A DNA stretch of 64,000 nt from [Eubacterium] infirmum (GTDB lineage Bacteria > Bacillota > Clostridia > Peptostreptococcales > Anaerovoracaceae): positions 682,001 through 746,000 of the forward strand of contig UGGN01000001.1 in the NCBI GenBank assembly GCA_900450455.1, written 5' to 3'. Shown piece after piece: positions 8,471-20,220 of this stretch. The number at the start of each line of letters is the position of its first letter. Within the stretch, counting starts at the first letter, position 1. A program made the position numbers and the translations under genes. Below the pieces are notes generated by a model. The model ran no database searches and was not told the DNA's origin. It saw only the letters and a program-made list of their open reading frames with translations.

Positions 8471-11400
8471 ATGCGAATCAATGATTTTCATAACATTTTG
8501 GAGCTTGTAAAACAGGATATTCTGCATAGTGAAGCGGAGTATCTGAAGCTCTTAAAGGTTGTCGGGAACAATCAACGATATGACTTTAGAAGTCAACTAA
8601 GTATCTATGATAAAAATCCGGAAGCAACAGCCTGTGCCAAGTTTGACTATTGGCGTGAACGCTTTCATCGAACTGTTGTACGAGGACAGAAAGGGATTCC
8701 GATTTTAGAGGACTACGGAACATATAAAAAGGTTGACTATATCTTTGATGTAAGCCAGACCGTTTCAAGAAACAGAGATGTTAATGAGGTCAATCTTTGG
8801 CGATTTGATAAAGAAGCTCATCAAGATGTCTTAAAGGAAATGATAGCAAGTGAAGGCTATGAAGAAAGCGAAAGTAATCTTGAAAATATCTTTTCTCTAA
8901 GTAGAATTTATGGCGATGAAAAGATAGACAGCCTGATGAATGAGCTTAGAATAGCTGATGAGGACAGAATATCCTTTGTCAAATTTGTAAGGGATTCCAT
9001 CAGCTATGCGGTAGCTTCAAGATTTAAGTTAGATTATCCTATGGATAAGGAGCTATTAAAGAAAAATTTTGCAATGCTTGACAGCATATCTCTTATGAGC
9101 CTTGGTGAAACCGTATCGGATATTAGCGGAAATATCATAGATACAACCATTCAAAAGAGCAAAGAGCTTAAAATTCAAAAAGAAGTTTTAAGAAGCAGAG
9201 AAGCAGGATATAATAAGATTAGAGAAGAAATTGAGGAAGGAGAAAACAATGTACTTCGACGAGATGATCAGGAAAGAATTAGTGAAACCGAGCGAGTTTT
9301 CAGAAATGGAGAGTACGGACGAGATAGCAGTCAAAATCAGGGAGAACACCCTAAACAGCTTGGAGGAACAGACGGACTTCATCAAGGAATACCCGAATCC
9401 GACCTACGCAGTGATGAGGTTAGACTACCTTTCACAGAGCGAGGAGCAGAGCCGCTTCGAGATGTTAGTGGATCTATACAAGGAGAAGAAGCTGATAGAA
9501 CACCTGATGGATATTCAAAAACAGGCGATAGCATTTATGAGGACAGAGAAGCCGAAACTGATGAAGGCTTGGAAGATAGAGGGCGAGGAAAGTCCTCAGT
9601 ATGGGGCGATGATTTCAGCCTTGAAGGAAATGACCATCAAGGAGATCGTGGAAATCTAAAAGAAAATACTAAAGTAGAGATAAGAGAAGCTGACAAGGCT
9701 TCTTTTTCTTTGCCTGAAAATTCTTATGGACAGATAAGGCTTAGCATCCCTCTTGCTCAGAAAGATATAGACACTGTCCTTATTAACGGAGGAAATCATG
9801 ATGGTGGCAGACTTCCTGTTATTGCCGAGTTTTCTAAAGGAAAAAGCAATGAAGAATTGGGAGAATACCTTAAAAATACTTTTCAAGGGGGAAACGGCTA
9901 TATCATTGACGGAAGTGAAATCTCAGCTTGGTATTCGGATAAGGGACTTCACTTTTCTTCCGGAACATCAGCAAGAGAAGATGACACACAAGTTTTAAGT
10001 TGGGGTAATGCTGCAAACAGAATTGCTGAACTTCTTAACAGCGGAGAATTTGCCACAAATGTGGAACTACAGGAAGCCTTAGACTATGAAAGAGACAGAA
10101 TTTCAGAATCCCTATGGTATCTTATTCACGATTTGAGTGAGGAAGGAAAAGAACAAGGTTTTTTTGAATTTCTCGAAAAGGGAGGTGGCTTTCCGGATGA
10201 AATAAAACGATTATCCGAGGCACTGAAAAATCCTGAATACCTTGTGGATGTTATCAAAGAGTATGGACGATTTTTAGAAGCATATAGAGAAGATAGAGAT
10301 GTACTAAGGTTTCACTATCATAAGGTGGACAGCCTTTATCAGAAGTTACAGGAGCTTGAACTGTCAAGAAAAGAATACAGTACCAATCTGACTGAACTTC
10401 CGAAAGTAAAAGCCTTTATTACGGAAGATGAAGTTCTTGCCACACTTTCAATGGGAAGCGGAATCGATAGAGGAAAAGAGAGAATTACCGAGTTTTTCAA
10501 AGAGAACCATACTTTACAGGAAAAAGCCGACTTTTTAAAAGATGAATACGGAACAGGAGGAAGAAGCCATGCGGTATCAGGTTTGACAGGCAGTGGAGAA
10601 TGGCACGATGCCAAAGGAATAAAACTGGAAAAGAATGATTGTAATGATGTGTTTCTTACTTGGTCAAGCGTGGCAAAGCATATTGATGAGCTGCTTTCTA
10701 AAAATCTTTATGAAGAAAAGAAAATAGAAAGTAAGGCAGAGAGAGAAGAAGCAAAAGAAGCACAAAAATCACAATATTATTCTAAAGATGATCCTGAAAA
10801 CTTAATGACCGATGAAATGCTTGAAAGAGTTCCTGAGCTTTACGCACAGGAAGAAGTATCTTTAGCGGATAAGGAAGTTCATGCAACATATATCATTCCT
10901 TTCCGTTCTAACTGGACTTGGTATATGACGGAGTACGACAGAGAAAGCGGAGAAGCCTTTGGGCTTGTAGTCGGAATTGAACCTGAATGGGGATACTTCA
11001 ATCTTGAAGAATTAAAAGAACTAAATGCTGAGAGGCTTATCTTAGAAGATTTTCCAAAGACTTTTCGAGAGATTAAAGATACAGAGCTTGTAAAACAGAT
11101 GAGCGAGGAAGAAATAGACCGAGTATTTAACGGACAGCTTTCCTCAAAAGATAATCAAAAGGAACAGGACATCTTTTATCTTAGCGATGAAATGGGAATT
11201 TCCTTAGAAGAAGCAGAGAGTATTATCAACGATAGGAACAAATTATCAGGTGTTAATGCAGAGGATAAAGAAAAAGAAGCAGATGACATAAATGCCCTGC
11301 CTGATGAAAAAATTGCTATTAAGGTCGGTACAGAGTTTATTTTGGCAGATAAGTCTGATGTAGCTCATATCAATTTATCCGAAGCGAAAAATAGCGTGGC

Positions 11401-14400
11401 TCTTGGCGGTGTAAAGTACAAACTGTTTTATGGAGAAAGCTATGAAGATAGTAAAAAGGTTGATGAACTGATAGACAGCTACGGCTATACAGCGTATGAA
11501 CTAAAAGAACATTTAAGAATAGATACAGCCGAGTATAAAACTTATGAAAACTTTGAAGAAATGGAAGAAGCACTTGAGAAAAGTCCTGTTCAATCTACCC
11601 TATTTGAATACATTCGGCAAAAGGAAGAAGTAGAGCTGAATGAAAAAGAAGAAAGCCTTGCGGATAAATTTGCAGTGAAACAAGGAGATACCGTATATTT
11701 TGACCATGAAGCATATATTGCAAGAGGTATTGAAAAAAACAAGGTAAACGGAAAGCCGGAGGTATGGCTTTATCCGGCAAGAGATGGAAATAGACAAATT
11801 GCAATCGTACCGTTTATGGATAATGAGGAGCTATTAAGAAAGATAAGCCTTGAAAGACCAAGTTTTATTGTTGGTGATGAAGTTAAATACAAGGATAAGG
11901 ACTGTACCATCACACGCTTTGACAATATGGGAAATAACCTAAAGACCGTAACGGTTAAGGATAATACCGAATATCTTGGTGGTATGATAACCGGCTCCGA
12001 TGTGATTCCCTATCGTTTGGATAGCGACCTTGAGAGAATATTTGAAAATCTGACATACACGAAAGCTAAAGATACAATTCAAGACATTGATGAAAAGGCA
12101 GAAAAACCTAAAATAGAAGCTCATAACTTTAAGATTACCGAAGAAATTCTCCCGGCAAAATTAACGCCAAGTGAAAGGTTAAATAATAACTTGGAAGCAA
12201 TTTCCATGCTTAACCGAGTGGAAAGAGGAGAACGAGAGCTTGACAGCACCGCTCAGGAAACTTTGGCAAAATATGTCGGCTGGGGCGGACTATCCGAAGT
12301 CTTTGACGAGAGCAAGGAAGGTCAGTGGAAAGAAGCAAGAGCTTTTCTAAAGGAGAACTTATCGCAGGATGAATATGACTCTGCAAAAGAATCTACCTTA
12401 ACGAGCTTTTACACACCGAAAACAGTAATTGACAGTATCTACTCTACCCTGTCAGGAATGGGCTTTAAGAGTGGTAATATCTTAGAGCCGTCAATGGGCA
12501 TCGGAAACTTTATCGGCAATCTTCCTGATGAAATGAAAAAGTCCAAGTTTTATGGTGTGGAGCTTGACTCCGTAAGCGGTCGTATTGGAAAACTTCTATA
12601 TCCGGAAAGTGATATACAGATTAAAGGACTTGAAGAAACGAGCTTTTCCAATAACTTCTTTGATGTGGCTATCGGTAATGTCCCATTTGGAGAATACAAG
12701 GTCAATGACAGGGAGTATAACAAAAATAACTTCCTTATCCATGATTATTTCTTTGCGAAATCCATTGATAAAGTCAGAAACGGAGGTATCATCGCCTTTA
12801 TCACATCTTCAGGTACGATGGATAAAAAGGATGAAAGTGTCAGACGATACCTTGCAGCAAGAGCGGAGTTTTTAGGAGCAATCAGACTTCCGAACGATAC
12901 TTTTAAGGGTGTTGCTGGAACGGAAGTAACCTCGGATATTATCTTCCTAAAGAAAAGGGACAGTATCAGAGAGCGTGAGGAGGACTGGATACATCTTGCA
13001 GAAGATGAAAATGGGCTGACATATAACAAATACTTTGTAGAGAATCCTCAGATGGTGCTTGGCTCTATGGAAGAAGTATCCGGAAGATTTGGAAACACCC
13101 TTGCTTGTCTGCCAAGAGAAAATGCCGATTTAAAGGAGCTGCTTGCAAGGGCAAGTGAAGAAATATCCAAAGGAGCAGCCTATGAAGAAATAGAACTTTT
13201 AGATGATGAAATCACATCAATCCCTGCAACGGACGATGTCAAGAACTTCTCATATACCGTTATTGATGATGAAGTGTATTATAGAGAAAATTCCCTATTT
13301 GTAAAGAAAGAGATAACGGAGAAGAACAAGGAAAAAATCAAAGATTACCTTGAACTGAACGAAGCTCTAAAAGATGTCATTTACAAACAAAAGGAAGATT
13401 TTTCGGAGGATGAGGTAAAGAAAGCTCAAGAAAAGCTCAATGAAGTCTATGACAGTTTTTCAAAGAAACATGGCTTTGTAAATAACCTTTCCAATACCAG
13501 AGCCTTAAAAGAGGACAGTAACTTCCCTCTTGTTTCCTCCATTGAAATCCTTGATGAAGAAGAAAACTTCAAGGAAAAGGGGGATATATTCTCCAAGAGG
13601 ACAATCACAAAGGCAAAGACAATCGACCATGTAGATACTTCCCTTGAAGCACTGGTATTATCCGTATCCGAAAAAGGATATGTGGATTTTGAGTATATGG
13701 AAAGCCTGACAGGAAAAGATAGACCGACTCTAATAGAAGAATTAATGGGAGAGATTTATCTAAGTATCAGGGAAGAACAGAACTTTTACAGACCGCTATC
13801 CTTTAACCCCGAAGATGGAGATTTGCCTTTCGCCTGTGCAAATGGCAGCAATTCATATAAGTATGGCTATGTAACAAAAGATGAATATTTATCAGGAAAT
13901 ATCAGGGATAAAATCGCCATTGTTGATAGCTATCTTTCAAAGCTAAGACAGACCGAAAGAGAACTTCCTCATCTTGGATATGCGGAAGATGGCAAAGAAA
14001 AAGAGCTGATAAGCTATGAGATGAACCGATTGGAATACCAAAAGGCAGAACTTACCAAAGTATTACCGAAAGAGCTTGAAGCAAGTGAGATTAGTGTTCG
14101 TCTTGGTGCAACTTGGATACCGATAAAAGATATAGAAAAGTTTATCTTTGAAACGCTGAAAACACCGGGCTGGGCAAGATGGGATATTAAAGTCAAATTC
14201 TCAAACCTTACAAGCGAATGGAATATTGAAGGAAAGAGCAGAGATAAGGGTAATGATCTTGCAGAAATGACCTACGGAACATCAAGGGTAAACGGATATA
14301 AGCTGATTGAGGATGCCTTAAACCTTAAAGAAACAAAGGTCTTTGACCAGATTGAAAATCCGGACGGCTCAAAAAGTTCTGTTCTAAATAAAAAGGAAAC

Positions 14401-17400
14401 TCTCCTTGCAGGACAAAAACAGGAACTTCTAAAAGAAGAATTTAAGAACTGGATATTTAGCGATCAGGAAAGAAGAAACAGGCTTGTAAAACTGTATAAT
14501 GAGCGTTTTAACTCTATCAGGAATCGTGAATATGACGGAAGTAATCTCTCTTTTGAAGGAATGAATACGGAAATAGAGCTTAGACCTCACCAAAGAAATG
14601 CCATTGCACGAAGTTTGTATGGAGGAAATACCTTGCTTGCCCATGTGGTGGGAAGCGGAAAGACCTTTGAGATGGTCGCTTCCGCAATGGAAAGTAAAAG
14701 GCTTGGAATGTGTAGTAAATCGCTCTTTGTCGTACCGAATCACCTGACAGGTCAAATAGGCAGAGAGTTTATGCAGTTATATCCGTCGGCTAACATTATG
14801 GTGGCTGACAAGAAAGATTTTGAGCCGAAAAACAGAAAGAGGTTTATTGGAAAGATTGCTACCGGAGAATATGATGCGGTTGTAATCGGTCATACGCAAT
14901 TTGAAAAAATCCCAATGAGTAAGGAATATCAGGAGAAACATATTCAGGATCAGATTGATGAAATTTTGAACTATATTGAGGAATACAAGCACGACAGAAA
15001 CCAAAATTTTACGGTTAAGCAACTTGAAAAGACAAAGAAAAAACTGGAAGCAAGGCTTGAGAAACTAAACGATGATTTTAAGAAAGACGATGTCATTACT
15101 TTCGAGGAACTGGGTGTAGATAAGCTTTTTGTGGACGAAGCACATGGATTTAAGAATTTGTATCTTCATACAAAAATGCGTAATGTTGCAGGGATTGGGC
15201 AAAGTGAAGCCTTTAAGTCCTCTGATATGTTTATGAAATGTAGATATATGGACGAGATGACAAATGGGAAAGGAATAGTCTTTGCCACAGGAACGCCTGT
15301 AAGCAATTCTATGACAGAGCTTTACACCATGCAGCGTTATCTTCAGTATGAAAACCTAAAGAAGAATCACTTGGAGCATTTTGATGCTTGGGCAAGTACC
15401 TTCGGGGAAACTCAGTCCGCCTTTGAACTTGCTCCTGAAGGAACAGGATACAGGGTGAAAACAAGATTTTCAAAGTTTTATAACCTACCTGAATTGATGT
15501 CCATGTTTAAGGAAGTCGCTGACATTCAGACCGCAGATATGCTAAATCTTCCAACACCTGAAGCACACTATGAAGTAATTAAAACCTTGCCGAGCGAGGA
15601 ACAAAAAGAAATCCTAAAGGGATTATCTGAAAGAGCGGATAAGGTTAGAAATAGAGTGGTAGAACCTGATGAGGATAATATGTTAAATATTACTAATGAT
15701 GGTAAGAAACTTGCCCTTGACCAAAGACTGATCAATCCCCTACTTCCTGATAATCCTGACAGCAAGGTGAATGTTTGCGTGAAAAATGTCTTTAGTATTT
15801 GGGATAAGACCAAAGAAAATAAGTCTACACAGCTTCTATTTTCCGATATGTCCACGCCAAAAGGAGATGGAGAATTTAACATTTATGATGATATTAGGGA
15901 TAAACTTGTAGCTATGGGCATACCGAAAGAAGAAATAGCCTTTATTCATGAAGCTAATTCAGATAAGCAAAAGGACGAACTATTTGCAAAGGTGCGTAAG
16001 GGAGATGTGAGGATATTGCTCGGCTCTACTCAGAAGATGGGAGCCGGGACAAATGTGCAAAATAAGCTGATTGCACTTCATGATTTGGATGTACCTTGGC
16101 GTCCTGCGGATTTAGAGCAGCGTGCGGGTAGAATTGTTCGTCAGGGAAATGAAAATAAAGAGGTAAATATCTATCGCTATGTTACGGAGAATACCTTTGA
16201 TGCATATTTGTGGCAGACCATAGAAAATAAGCAGAAATTCATTTCACAGATTATGACTTCAAAAACTCCCGTTCGTGTTGCGGAAGATGTGGACGAAAGC
16301 TCCCTTAACTACGCTGAGATAAAGGCTCTTGCAACAGGGGATCCGAAAATCAAGGAAAAGATGGACTTGGACAATGAGGTTACAAAACTTAAAATGCTGG
16401 AAGCAAACTACAAGTCCAATCGTTACAGATTAGAGGATAAGGTCGCAAAAAATTATCCTGAAGAAATCACAAGAACGGAAAAACTCATTGAAGCTGTTAA
16501 GAATGATATAGCAAGTGTAGAACCTAAAGCGGTAGGTGAGGAAAAGTTTACTTCCATTACTATTTTAGGCGAGAAGATTACCGATAAGAAATTAGCAGGA
16601 GAAAAACTTCTTGAAGCCATTTCAAAAGTAAAAATCAACGAAAGTAAGATGATAGGAAAGTATAGAAATATGGATTTAGAGGTCAGTTATAACTTCTTTA
16701 CCAATGAGCATAACTTCAGCTTAAACGGTGCTGCAAAGCATTCCGGAGAGCTTGGCACAAGTGCAGACGGTAATATAACAAGACTGGATAATGCTCTTGA
16801 GAAAATGCCAGAGAAACTGAAAAGATTGGAAGAAAAGCTCATAAGCACCAAAGAACAGCTTGAAAATGCCAAAGAAGAACTTAAAAAGCCTTTTGAAAAG
16901 GCAGATGAATTGAAAACTAAAGTATTAAGACTTGCCGAACTGAATAAGCTGCTCAATATGGGAGAGGTAGAAGAAAAGAGAAATGACAATCCCCTTGTGG
17001 AAGATATAAAACGAGCGATTATTGACTTCTGTAACAGAGAGTATGAAGAAAACCACAGCTACGATGAGTTTGACAAGTTATACCCTGATTTAAAGCATAT
17101 CGGGATTGCCTATACCAATACTCCTGATGAAAGGCATGGGATTCAGTACGAACTGAATTTAGAAGCTAAAACATGGACACAGTATATTGATGATACTCCA
17201 ATCAAAACAGAGAGCTTCGACTATGAAAACAAGGGAGAGAACGAAGCTCTAAGGAATATGAAAAATGAAATTGAGTTATCCTCTTTTGAAGATTTAACTT
17301 ATATAGACTCAGAGGACTTAAAGGCAGCACTCGGATTGGAGATTGATGATGAAGGAAACTTCTATGATCCGCTTGCAAAAGACCTCGATAATGACGGTAT

Positions 17401-17602
17401 CATCGACAGATATGACAATGATTTCAGGGACAGTGATTACTTTGAATCAACCTATGATGTGGAAGATAATCTTCATACAAAAGAGGAAACTTCTCAAAGA
17501 ACGGAAGATAAACCGTCTATTTTAGGACAAATCAGAGCTTATCAAAGTGAAAGTAAGACGGAAGAAAAACAAACTACAAAAGAACAGGAATATGCAAGAT
17601 AA
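8471..17602 (+). CDS. Giant ArdC-like / N6-adenine methyltransferase / SNF2 helicase protein
   Basis: This 3,043-residue protein is typical of Tn1549-type ICEs. In order it has an ArdC-like N-terminal domain (about 1-110); a disordered Gly/Asp/Glu/Arg-rich linker (about 260-400) overlapping another gene; two similar domains of unknown role (about 435-525 and 640-755); a DUF2958 segment with [17 protein letters not shown] (about 805-870); a class I methyltransferase (EPSMGIGNF near 1337, NVPFG near 1403, a variant of NPPY); and an SNF2-type helicase ([11 protein letters not shown] near 2060, VDEAHGF near 2221, [11 protein letters not shown] near 2553). The tail has an aspartate-rich block (from 2965) and [16 protein letters not shown] precedes the ATG. 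It probably handles and protects transferred DNA; no activity is shown. Confidence 0.92.
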   Translation: MRINDFHNILELVKQDILHSEAEYLKLLKVVGNNQRYDFRSQLSIYDKNPEATACAKFDYWRERFHRTVVRGQKGIPILEDYGTYKKVDYIFDVSQTVSRNRDVNEVNLWRFDKEAHQDVLKEMIASEGYEESESNLENIFSLSRIYGDEKIDSLMNELRIADEDRISFVKFVRDSISYAVASRFKLDYPMDKELLKKNFAMLDSISLMSLGETVSDISGNIIDTTIQKSKELKIQKEVLRSREAGYNKIREEIEEGENNVLRRDDQERISETERVFRNGEYGRDSSQNQGEHPKQLGGTDGLHQGIPESDLRSDEVRLPFTERGAEPLRDVSGSIQGEEADRTPDGYSKTGDSIYEDREAETDEGLEDRGRGKSSVWGDDFSLEGNDHQGDRGNLKENTKVEIREADKASFSLPENSYGQIRLSIPLAQKDIDTVLINGGNHDGGRLPVIAEFSKGKSNEELGEYLKNTFQGGNGYIIDGSEISAWYSDKGLHFSSGTSAREDDTQVLSWGNAANRIAELLNSGEFATNVELQEALDYERDRISESLWYLIHDLSEEGKEQGFFEFLEKGGGFPDEIKRLSEALKNPEYLVDVIKEYGRFLEAYREDRDVLRFHYHKVDSLYQKLQELELSRKEYSTNLTELPKVKAFITEDEVLATLSMGSGIDRGKERITEFFKENHTLQEKADFLKDEYGTGGRSHAVSGLTGSGEWHDAKGIKLEKNDCNDVFLTWSSVAKHIDELLSKNLYEEKKIESKAEREEAKEAQKSQYYSKDDPENLMTDEMLERVPELYAQEEVSLADKEVHATYIIPFRSNWTWYMTEYDRESGEAFGLVVGIEPEWGYFNLEELKELNAERLILEDFPKTFREIKDTELVKQMSEEEIDRVFNGQLSSKDNQKEQDIFYLSDEMGISLEEAESIINDRNKLSGVNAEDKEKEADDINALPDEKIAIKVGTEFILADKSDVAHINLSEAKNSVALGGVKYKLFYGESYEDSKKVDELIDSYGYTAYELKEHLRIDTAEYKTYENFEEMEEALEKSPVQSTLFEYIRQKEEVELNEKEESLADKFAVKQGDTVYFDHEAYIARGIEKNKVNGKPEVWLYPARDGNRQIAIVPFMDNEELLRKISLERPSFIVGDEVKYKDKDCTITRFDNMGNNLKTVTVKDNTEYLGGMITGSDVIPYRLDSDLERIFENLTYTKAKDTIQDIDEKAEKPKIEAHNFKITEEILPAKLTPSERLNNNLEAISMLNRVERGERELDSTAQETLAKYVGWGGLSEVFDESKEGQWKEARAFLKENLSQDEYDSAKESTLTSFYTPKTVIDSIYSTLSGMGFKSGNILEPSMGIGNFIGNLPDEMKKSKFYGVELDSVSGRIGKLLYPESDIQIKGLEETSFSNNFFDVAIGNVPFGEYKVNDREYNKNNFLIHDYFFAKSIDKVRNGGIIAFITSSGTMDKKDESVRRYLAARAEFLGAIRLPNDTFKGVAGTEVTSDIIFLKKRDSIREREEDWIHLAEDENGLTYNKYFVENPQMVLGSMEEVSGRFGNTLACLPRENADLKELLARASEEISKGAAYEEIELLDDEITSIPATDDVKNFSYTVIDDEVYYRENSLFVKKEITEKNKEKIKDYLELNEALKDVIYKQKEDFSEDEVKKAQEKLNEVYDSFSKKHGFVNNLSNTRALKEDSNFPLVSSIEILDEEENFKEKGDIFSKRTITKAKTIDHVDTSLEALVLSVSEKGYVDFEYMESLTGKDRPTLIEELMGEIYLSIREEQNFYRPLSFNPEDGDLPFACANGSNSYKYGYVTKDEYLSGNIRDKIAIVDSYLSKLRQTERELPHLGYAEDGKEKELISYEMNRLEYQKAELTKVLPKELEASEISVRLGATWIPIKDIEKFIFETLKTPGWARWDIKVKFSNLTSEWNIEGKSRDKGNDLAEMTYGTSRVNGYKLIEDALNLKETKVFDQIENPDGSKSSVLNKKETLLAGQKQELLKEEFKNWIFSDQERRNRLVKLYNERFNSIRNREYDGSNLSFEGMNTEIELRPHQRNAIARSLYGGNTLLAHVVGSGKTFEMVASAMESKRLGMCSKSLFVVPNHLTGQIGREFMQLYPSANIMVADKKDFEPKNRKRFIGKIATGEYDAVVIGHTQFEKIPMSKEYQEKHIQDQIDEILNYIEEYKHDRNQNFTVKQLEKTKKKLEARLEKLNDDFKKDDVITFEELGVDKLFVDEAHGFKNLYLHTKMRNVAGIGQSEAFKSSDMFMKCRYMDEMTNGKGIVFATGTPVSNSMTELYTMQRYLQYENLKKNHLEHFDAWASTFGETQSAFELAPEGTGYRVKTRFSKFYNLPELMSMFKEVADIQTADMLNLPTPEAHYEVIKTLPSEEQKEILKGLSERADKVRNRVVEPDEDNMLNITNDGKKLALDQRLINPLLPDNPDSKVNVCVKNVFSIWDKTKENKSTQLLFSDMSTPKGDGEFNIYDDIRDKLVAMGIPKEEIAFIHEANSDKQKDELFAKVRKGDVRILLGSTQKMGAGTNVQNKLIALHDLDVPWRPADLEQRAGRIVRQGNENKEVNIYRYVTENTFDAYLWQTIENKQKFISQIMTSKTPVRVAEDVDESSLNYAEIKALATGDPKIKEKMDLDNEVTKLKMLEANYKSNRYRLEDKVAKNYPEEITRTEKLIEAVKNDIASVEPKAVGEEKFTSITILGEKITDKKLAGEKLLEAISKVKINESKMIGKYRNMDLEVSYNFFTNEHNFSLNGAAKHSGELGTSADGNITRLDNALEKMPEKLKRLEEKLISTKEQLENAKEELKKPFEKADELKTKVLRLAELNKLLNMGEVEEKRNDNPLVEDIKRAIIDFCNREYEENHSYDEFDKLYPDLKHIGIAYTNTPDERHGIQYELNLEAKTWTQYIDDTPIKTESFDYENKGENEALRNMKNEIELSSFEDLTYIDSEDLKAALGLEIDDEGNFYDPLAKDLDNDGIIDRYDNDFRDSDYFESTYDVEDNLHTKEETSQRTEDKPSILGQIRAYQSESKTEEKQTTKEQEYAR
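9249..9659 (+). CDS. Out-of-frame gene embedded in the giant helicase gene (possibly TnpV-like)
   Basis: A 136-codon frame runs in a different phase inside the helicase gene. Its ATG at 9249 is preceded by GAGGAAGGAG ending six bases upstream, as good a ribosome site as any in the window. The product has normal globular composition and predicted helices, whereas the helicase frame over the same bases is a disordered Gly/Arg/Asp/Glu linker. The segment AVMRLDYL through [15 protein letters not shown] resembles the core of TnpV proteins (small transposon-encoded family), but this match is from memory and is weak. The opposite reading, that the frame is a chance by-product, is less likely given its length and start signal. 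Confidence 0.6.
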   Translation: MYFDEMIRKELVKPSEFSEMESTDEIAVKIRENTLNSLEEQTDFIKEYPNPTYAVMRLDYLSQSEEQSRFEMLVDLYKEKKLIEHLMDIQKQAIAFMRTEKPKLMKAWKIEGEESPQYGAMISALKEMTIKEIVEI

Positions 17603-17625
17603 GGGAGCAAACAGCTCCCTTTTAC
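17601..17625 (+). terminator. Hairpin between the helicase and SSB-like genes
   Basis: AAGGGAGC (17601-17608) and GCTCCCTT (17614-17621) form a perfect 8-bp stem with a five-base loop followed by TTTACC. The stop codon of the helicase gene lies in its first arm. It is probably a weak terminator or an mRNA-stabilising hairpin, since the SSB-like gene follows after 18 bases. Confidence 0.5.
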
Positions 17626-17642
17626 CATGAAAGGAGAACAGA

Positions 17643-18461
17643 ATGGATTACAAAACAATGCGAGATAGAATTGAAGATATGGCAAAGGATAACCACAAAG
17701 ATTTTGTAAAGGCGGTTATCAGTATGGAGAAAGGTATTAATGATGAAAGTGCCTTGGATAAGCTCTATGATGCTTATATGGACAATGACACCGTAAATTT
17801 ACTACATGAGGAATTTGACTATATGATTGAAGATTTAAGAGAACAGGGGCAGATAAAAGACCTGCCCTATGTTCAGCAGGAGAAAGATGACCTTGTAAAT
17901 ATCGTCGGAAATATTGTTGGAGAGGTCGATGTAGTTGAAAGGGAAAATAAGAACGGAGAAGCCTTTAAGGTGGCAAATTTCTCCGTAGTTTCCAAAGATG
18001 ATGATGGTAATAAGGTGTATCATAATTGCTCCGCCTATGGAGAAAAGAGTGATATTCCAAAGGACTTTAAACAGGGAGATTTCGTAAAGCTATTCGGACA
18101 GCTTAGAACCTCTATTGATGATAACGGCAAGGAGCATAGCAATGTAAGGATATTCTCCTCAAAGCTCTTAAAGGCGAAAGAACAGATGAAAGAACAGGAT
18201 AAAAGTCAGGAGATTGCCAAACTGAAAAGCGAGATAGAAGAAAGAGAAAAAGACTTATTTTATGCCGATTCTTGGGAACAGTCAGGACAGATTAGAGCAG
18301 ATATTGAAAAAATGAAAGCCAAGTTAAATACCTTAACCGGCTCTGAAAAAGGGAAAGAAAACGATAAAAAATCCATACTTGGTGCTATCAAAGAATATCA
18401 GGCAGGAGATAAGCAAAAGCCGAAAGAGGGTAAAGAAAAACCAAAAGAAGCGGAGAGATAA
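17643..18461 (+). CDS. OB-fold single-stranded DNA-binding protein of the ICE
   Basis: A 272-residue protein with an SSB-like OB fold at about 80-185: NIVGNIVGEVDVVERENKNG, FKVANFSVVSKD, YHNCSAYGEK, GDFVKLFGQLRT. The N-terminal 75 residues are acidic and helical; residues about 185-235 form a coiled coil. The C-terminal tail (SILGAIKEYQ then Lys/Glu/Pro repeats) closely matches the tail of the helicase encoded just upstream and differs from the acidic tip of chromosomal SSB. It probably coats the transferred strand. AAGGAG precedes the ATG. A weak hairpin ends the operon against the convergent relaxase gene. Confidence 0.78.
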   Translation: MDYKTMRDRIEDMAKDNHKDFVKAVISMEKGINDESALDKLYDAYMDNDTVNLLHEEFDYMIEDLREQGQIKDLPYVQQEKDDLVNIVGNIVGEVDVVERENKNGEAFKVANFSVVSKDDDGNKVYHNCSAYGEKSDIPKDFKQGDFVKLFGQLRTSIDDNGKEHSNVRIFSSKLLKAKEQMKEQDKSQEIAKLKSEIEEREKDLFYADSWEQSGQIRADIEKMKAKLNTLTGSEKGKENDKKSILGAIKEYQAGDKQKPKEGKEKPKEAER

Positions 18462-18469
18462 AGGTTTGT

Positions 18470-18503
18470 CGGTGTGGTCTTTAGGGCTGCACCGGCTCTT
18501 TTT
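18470..18503 (+). terminator. Probable terminator between SSB-like and convergent relaxase genes
   Basis: CGGTG (18470-18474) pairs with CACCG (18490-18494) around an imperfect loop, followed by GCTCTTTTTTG. It lies in the 68-base gap where plus-strand and minus-strand operons converge. The stem is short, so confidence is moderate. Confidence 0.5.
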
Positions 18504-18529
18504 TGTTGCTCAAAAAAAGGAGATAAAGA

Positions 18530-19861
18530 TTATCTCTCCATCTCCTTACCCATATAAATTCCATAGTTCTTTCGTATCTGATAAAGCTCGTCCATAGTCG
18601 ATTTTGTAGAAGAATACTCTTGCATTAGGGTATTCTTTTTTTCTTGTAATTTATCAAGTTTATCTAAAATATCCTTTGAATTTGGGAGTTTGGAATAAGT
18701 CTTTTTAAGTTCAGAAAGAGCATTTTCATAGAGGGTAATCTGAGCTTTATATTCCTCGAAAAATGCCCTATCAGACGGATTCGCCTTATATTCCTTGTAA
18801 TAGGCACGATATTTTTTGACAGTATGAACTTGCTCCATCGTAGTGGATAACTGTTCCATTTCCTTATCAATCGCCTTGATTTTATCCTGTAAATTTTGTC
18901 TTTCATCAGCACTTTTCTTGATAAATTCATCAAGTTGCTGAACAGATTTTATGCCATGTTCTCTGATAAAGATAACGGATTCTGCCATTGTATTCAGATT
19001 ATGTTTCGTCGCCCAGTATTCATAGCCTTTGCTTTCCTTTACCTTCACATTGGTATTCATATCAATAACATTTCCAATGCGTTTTTTAACGGTAGGCGTC
19101 TTAATAAACTCTCTTTCAGCTATTCGTTCTTTTAATCGTTCCTCCGTATAATCTTCGCCAATCGTCTTAGCTCTTGTAAATCTGGGCTTATCTTTCGGCT
19201 TAAAAGCGATATGTTTGCCATACTTAATTTCATAGCCAAGTTCAGTCATTTTCTTTAGAAATTCGTCCCAATCCTTAGACTGTTTTATCATGCGATCAAT
19301 GTCAAATTGAAGTCTACTTTTCCAAGAAGTACCTCTCTTTGCCTGTTCATTTTCATACCAAGACTTACCGTTCGTCCTATATTTTTTCTTAAAGCTTTCG
19401 TAGTGTTCATCAATGACGGAGAGGTTGTTTTCTTTGCATAGCTTATCACTCTGGTAACGGATCTTATGATAGCTTTTCTTATTGGATTGATAGCACTTGC
19501 CGGTAAACATATTCACATTGTTGAAGATGATATGATTATGGATATGTCCTTTATCTATGTGCGTCGATAACACAAACTCATACTCATCTTTGAGTATCTT
19601 TTTACATAACTCAAGACCGATTTGATGTGCCATTTCAGGCGTTGTTTCTCCCGGTAAAAAAGATTGAATCAGATGTCTTGCAAGGACAGTTCCCTTAGTT
19701 CCCGCCTCCCCTCTTGTCCTTAAAAACTGAGTATGAGCAGTTGACTGATGGCATTTATGCGTACTGACTAAAAGCTGTTCATCTGTTTTATCTCCATTAA
19801 CAATATAGTCAATAGCAAGATGAAGGGTTGATTTTATAGGGTGTATTTTTGTAATCGCCAT
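18530..19861 (-). CDS. MobP-type relaxase (MobA/VirD2 family)
   Basis: This 443-residue protein nicks oriT and stays covalently bound to the transferred strand. The N-terminal relaxase domain has the likely active tyrosine in LAIDYIVNG (Y19) and the metal-binding histidine motif HIDKGHIHNH at 101-110, with three histidines after the first two residues of family pattern. The C-terminal half is a long charged coiled coil. Its start ATG has GGAGGTGAT upstream, which also encodes the last residues of MobC, so the two are translationally coupled. It is transcribed opposite to the pore genes, as in other Tn1549-type ICEs. Confidence 0.92.
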   Translation of the reverse strand: MAITKIHPIKSTLHLAIDYIVNGDKTDEQLLVSTHKCHQSTAHTQFLRTRGEAGTKGTVLARHLIQSFLPGETTPEMAHQIGLELCKKILKDEYEFVLSTHIDKGHIHNHIIFNNVNMFTGKCYQSNKKSYHKIRYQSDKLCKENNLSVIDEHYESFKKKYRTNGKSWYENEQAKRGTSWKSRLQFDIDRMIKQSKDWDEFLKKMTELGYEIKYGKHIAFKPKDKPRFTRAKTIGEDYTEERLKERIAEREFIKTPTVKKRIGNVIDMNTNVKVKESKGYEYWATKHNLNTMAESVIFIREHGIKSVQQLDEFIKKSADERQNLQDKIKAIDKEMEQLSTTMEQVHTVKKYRAYYKEYKANPSDRAFFEEYKAQITLYENALSELKKTYSKLPNSKDILDKLDKLQEKKNTLMQEYSSTKSTMDELYQIRKNYGIYMGKEMER

Positions 19862-19866
19862 AAATT

Positions 19867-20217
19867 TTAATCACCTCCGGAAGTCCTGTTTAGAAGCAAG
19901 GAATGAATTTGCCACAGTTCTTTTGAAAAATGTTCAATCTCTTTCTTTATATCATTGATGTCCTCTTTGTAGATAACACCGGTCGAATTTACTCGCTTTG
20001 CAATCTGGTTGATATTATTTGTGGCATTGGAAAGCAATCCTTGTAAATCTCGGAAAGGCTCTAAATCTACTTGATATATTTCCTTTTCCAAAACGCATTT
20101 GCGGATAAAGTGGCTCATATTTCTGCACCTTGCGAGCTTTCTTTTCTCCTCAAAAAAAGCTTTTTCTTCTTTGGTCAACTTAATTTCAAGTCGTTCATTT
20201 CGTAATCTGTTTGCCAT
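19867..20217 (-). CDS. mobC: MobC-like relaxosome accessory protein
   Basis: A 116-residue basic protein. The N-terminal part (RNERLEIKLTKEEKAFFEEKRKLARCRNMSHFIRKCVL) looks like a ribbon-helix-helix DNA-binding fold, and LLSNATNNINQIAKRVNSTG is the MobC family signature. MobC proteins bind oriT and help open the nic region for the relaxase. AAGGAGG lies before the ATG on the minus strand. The stop is 5 bases before the relaxase start, so the two form one operon read from the oriT-like region at 20221-20345. Confidence 0.88.
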   Translation of the reverse strand: MANRLRNERLEIKLTKEEKAFFEEKRKLARCRNMSHFIRKCVLEKEIYQVDLEPFRDLQGLLSNATNNINQIAKRVNSTGVIYKEDINDIKKEIEHFSKELWQIHSLLLNRTSGGD

Positions 20218-20220
20218 AGA

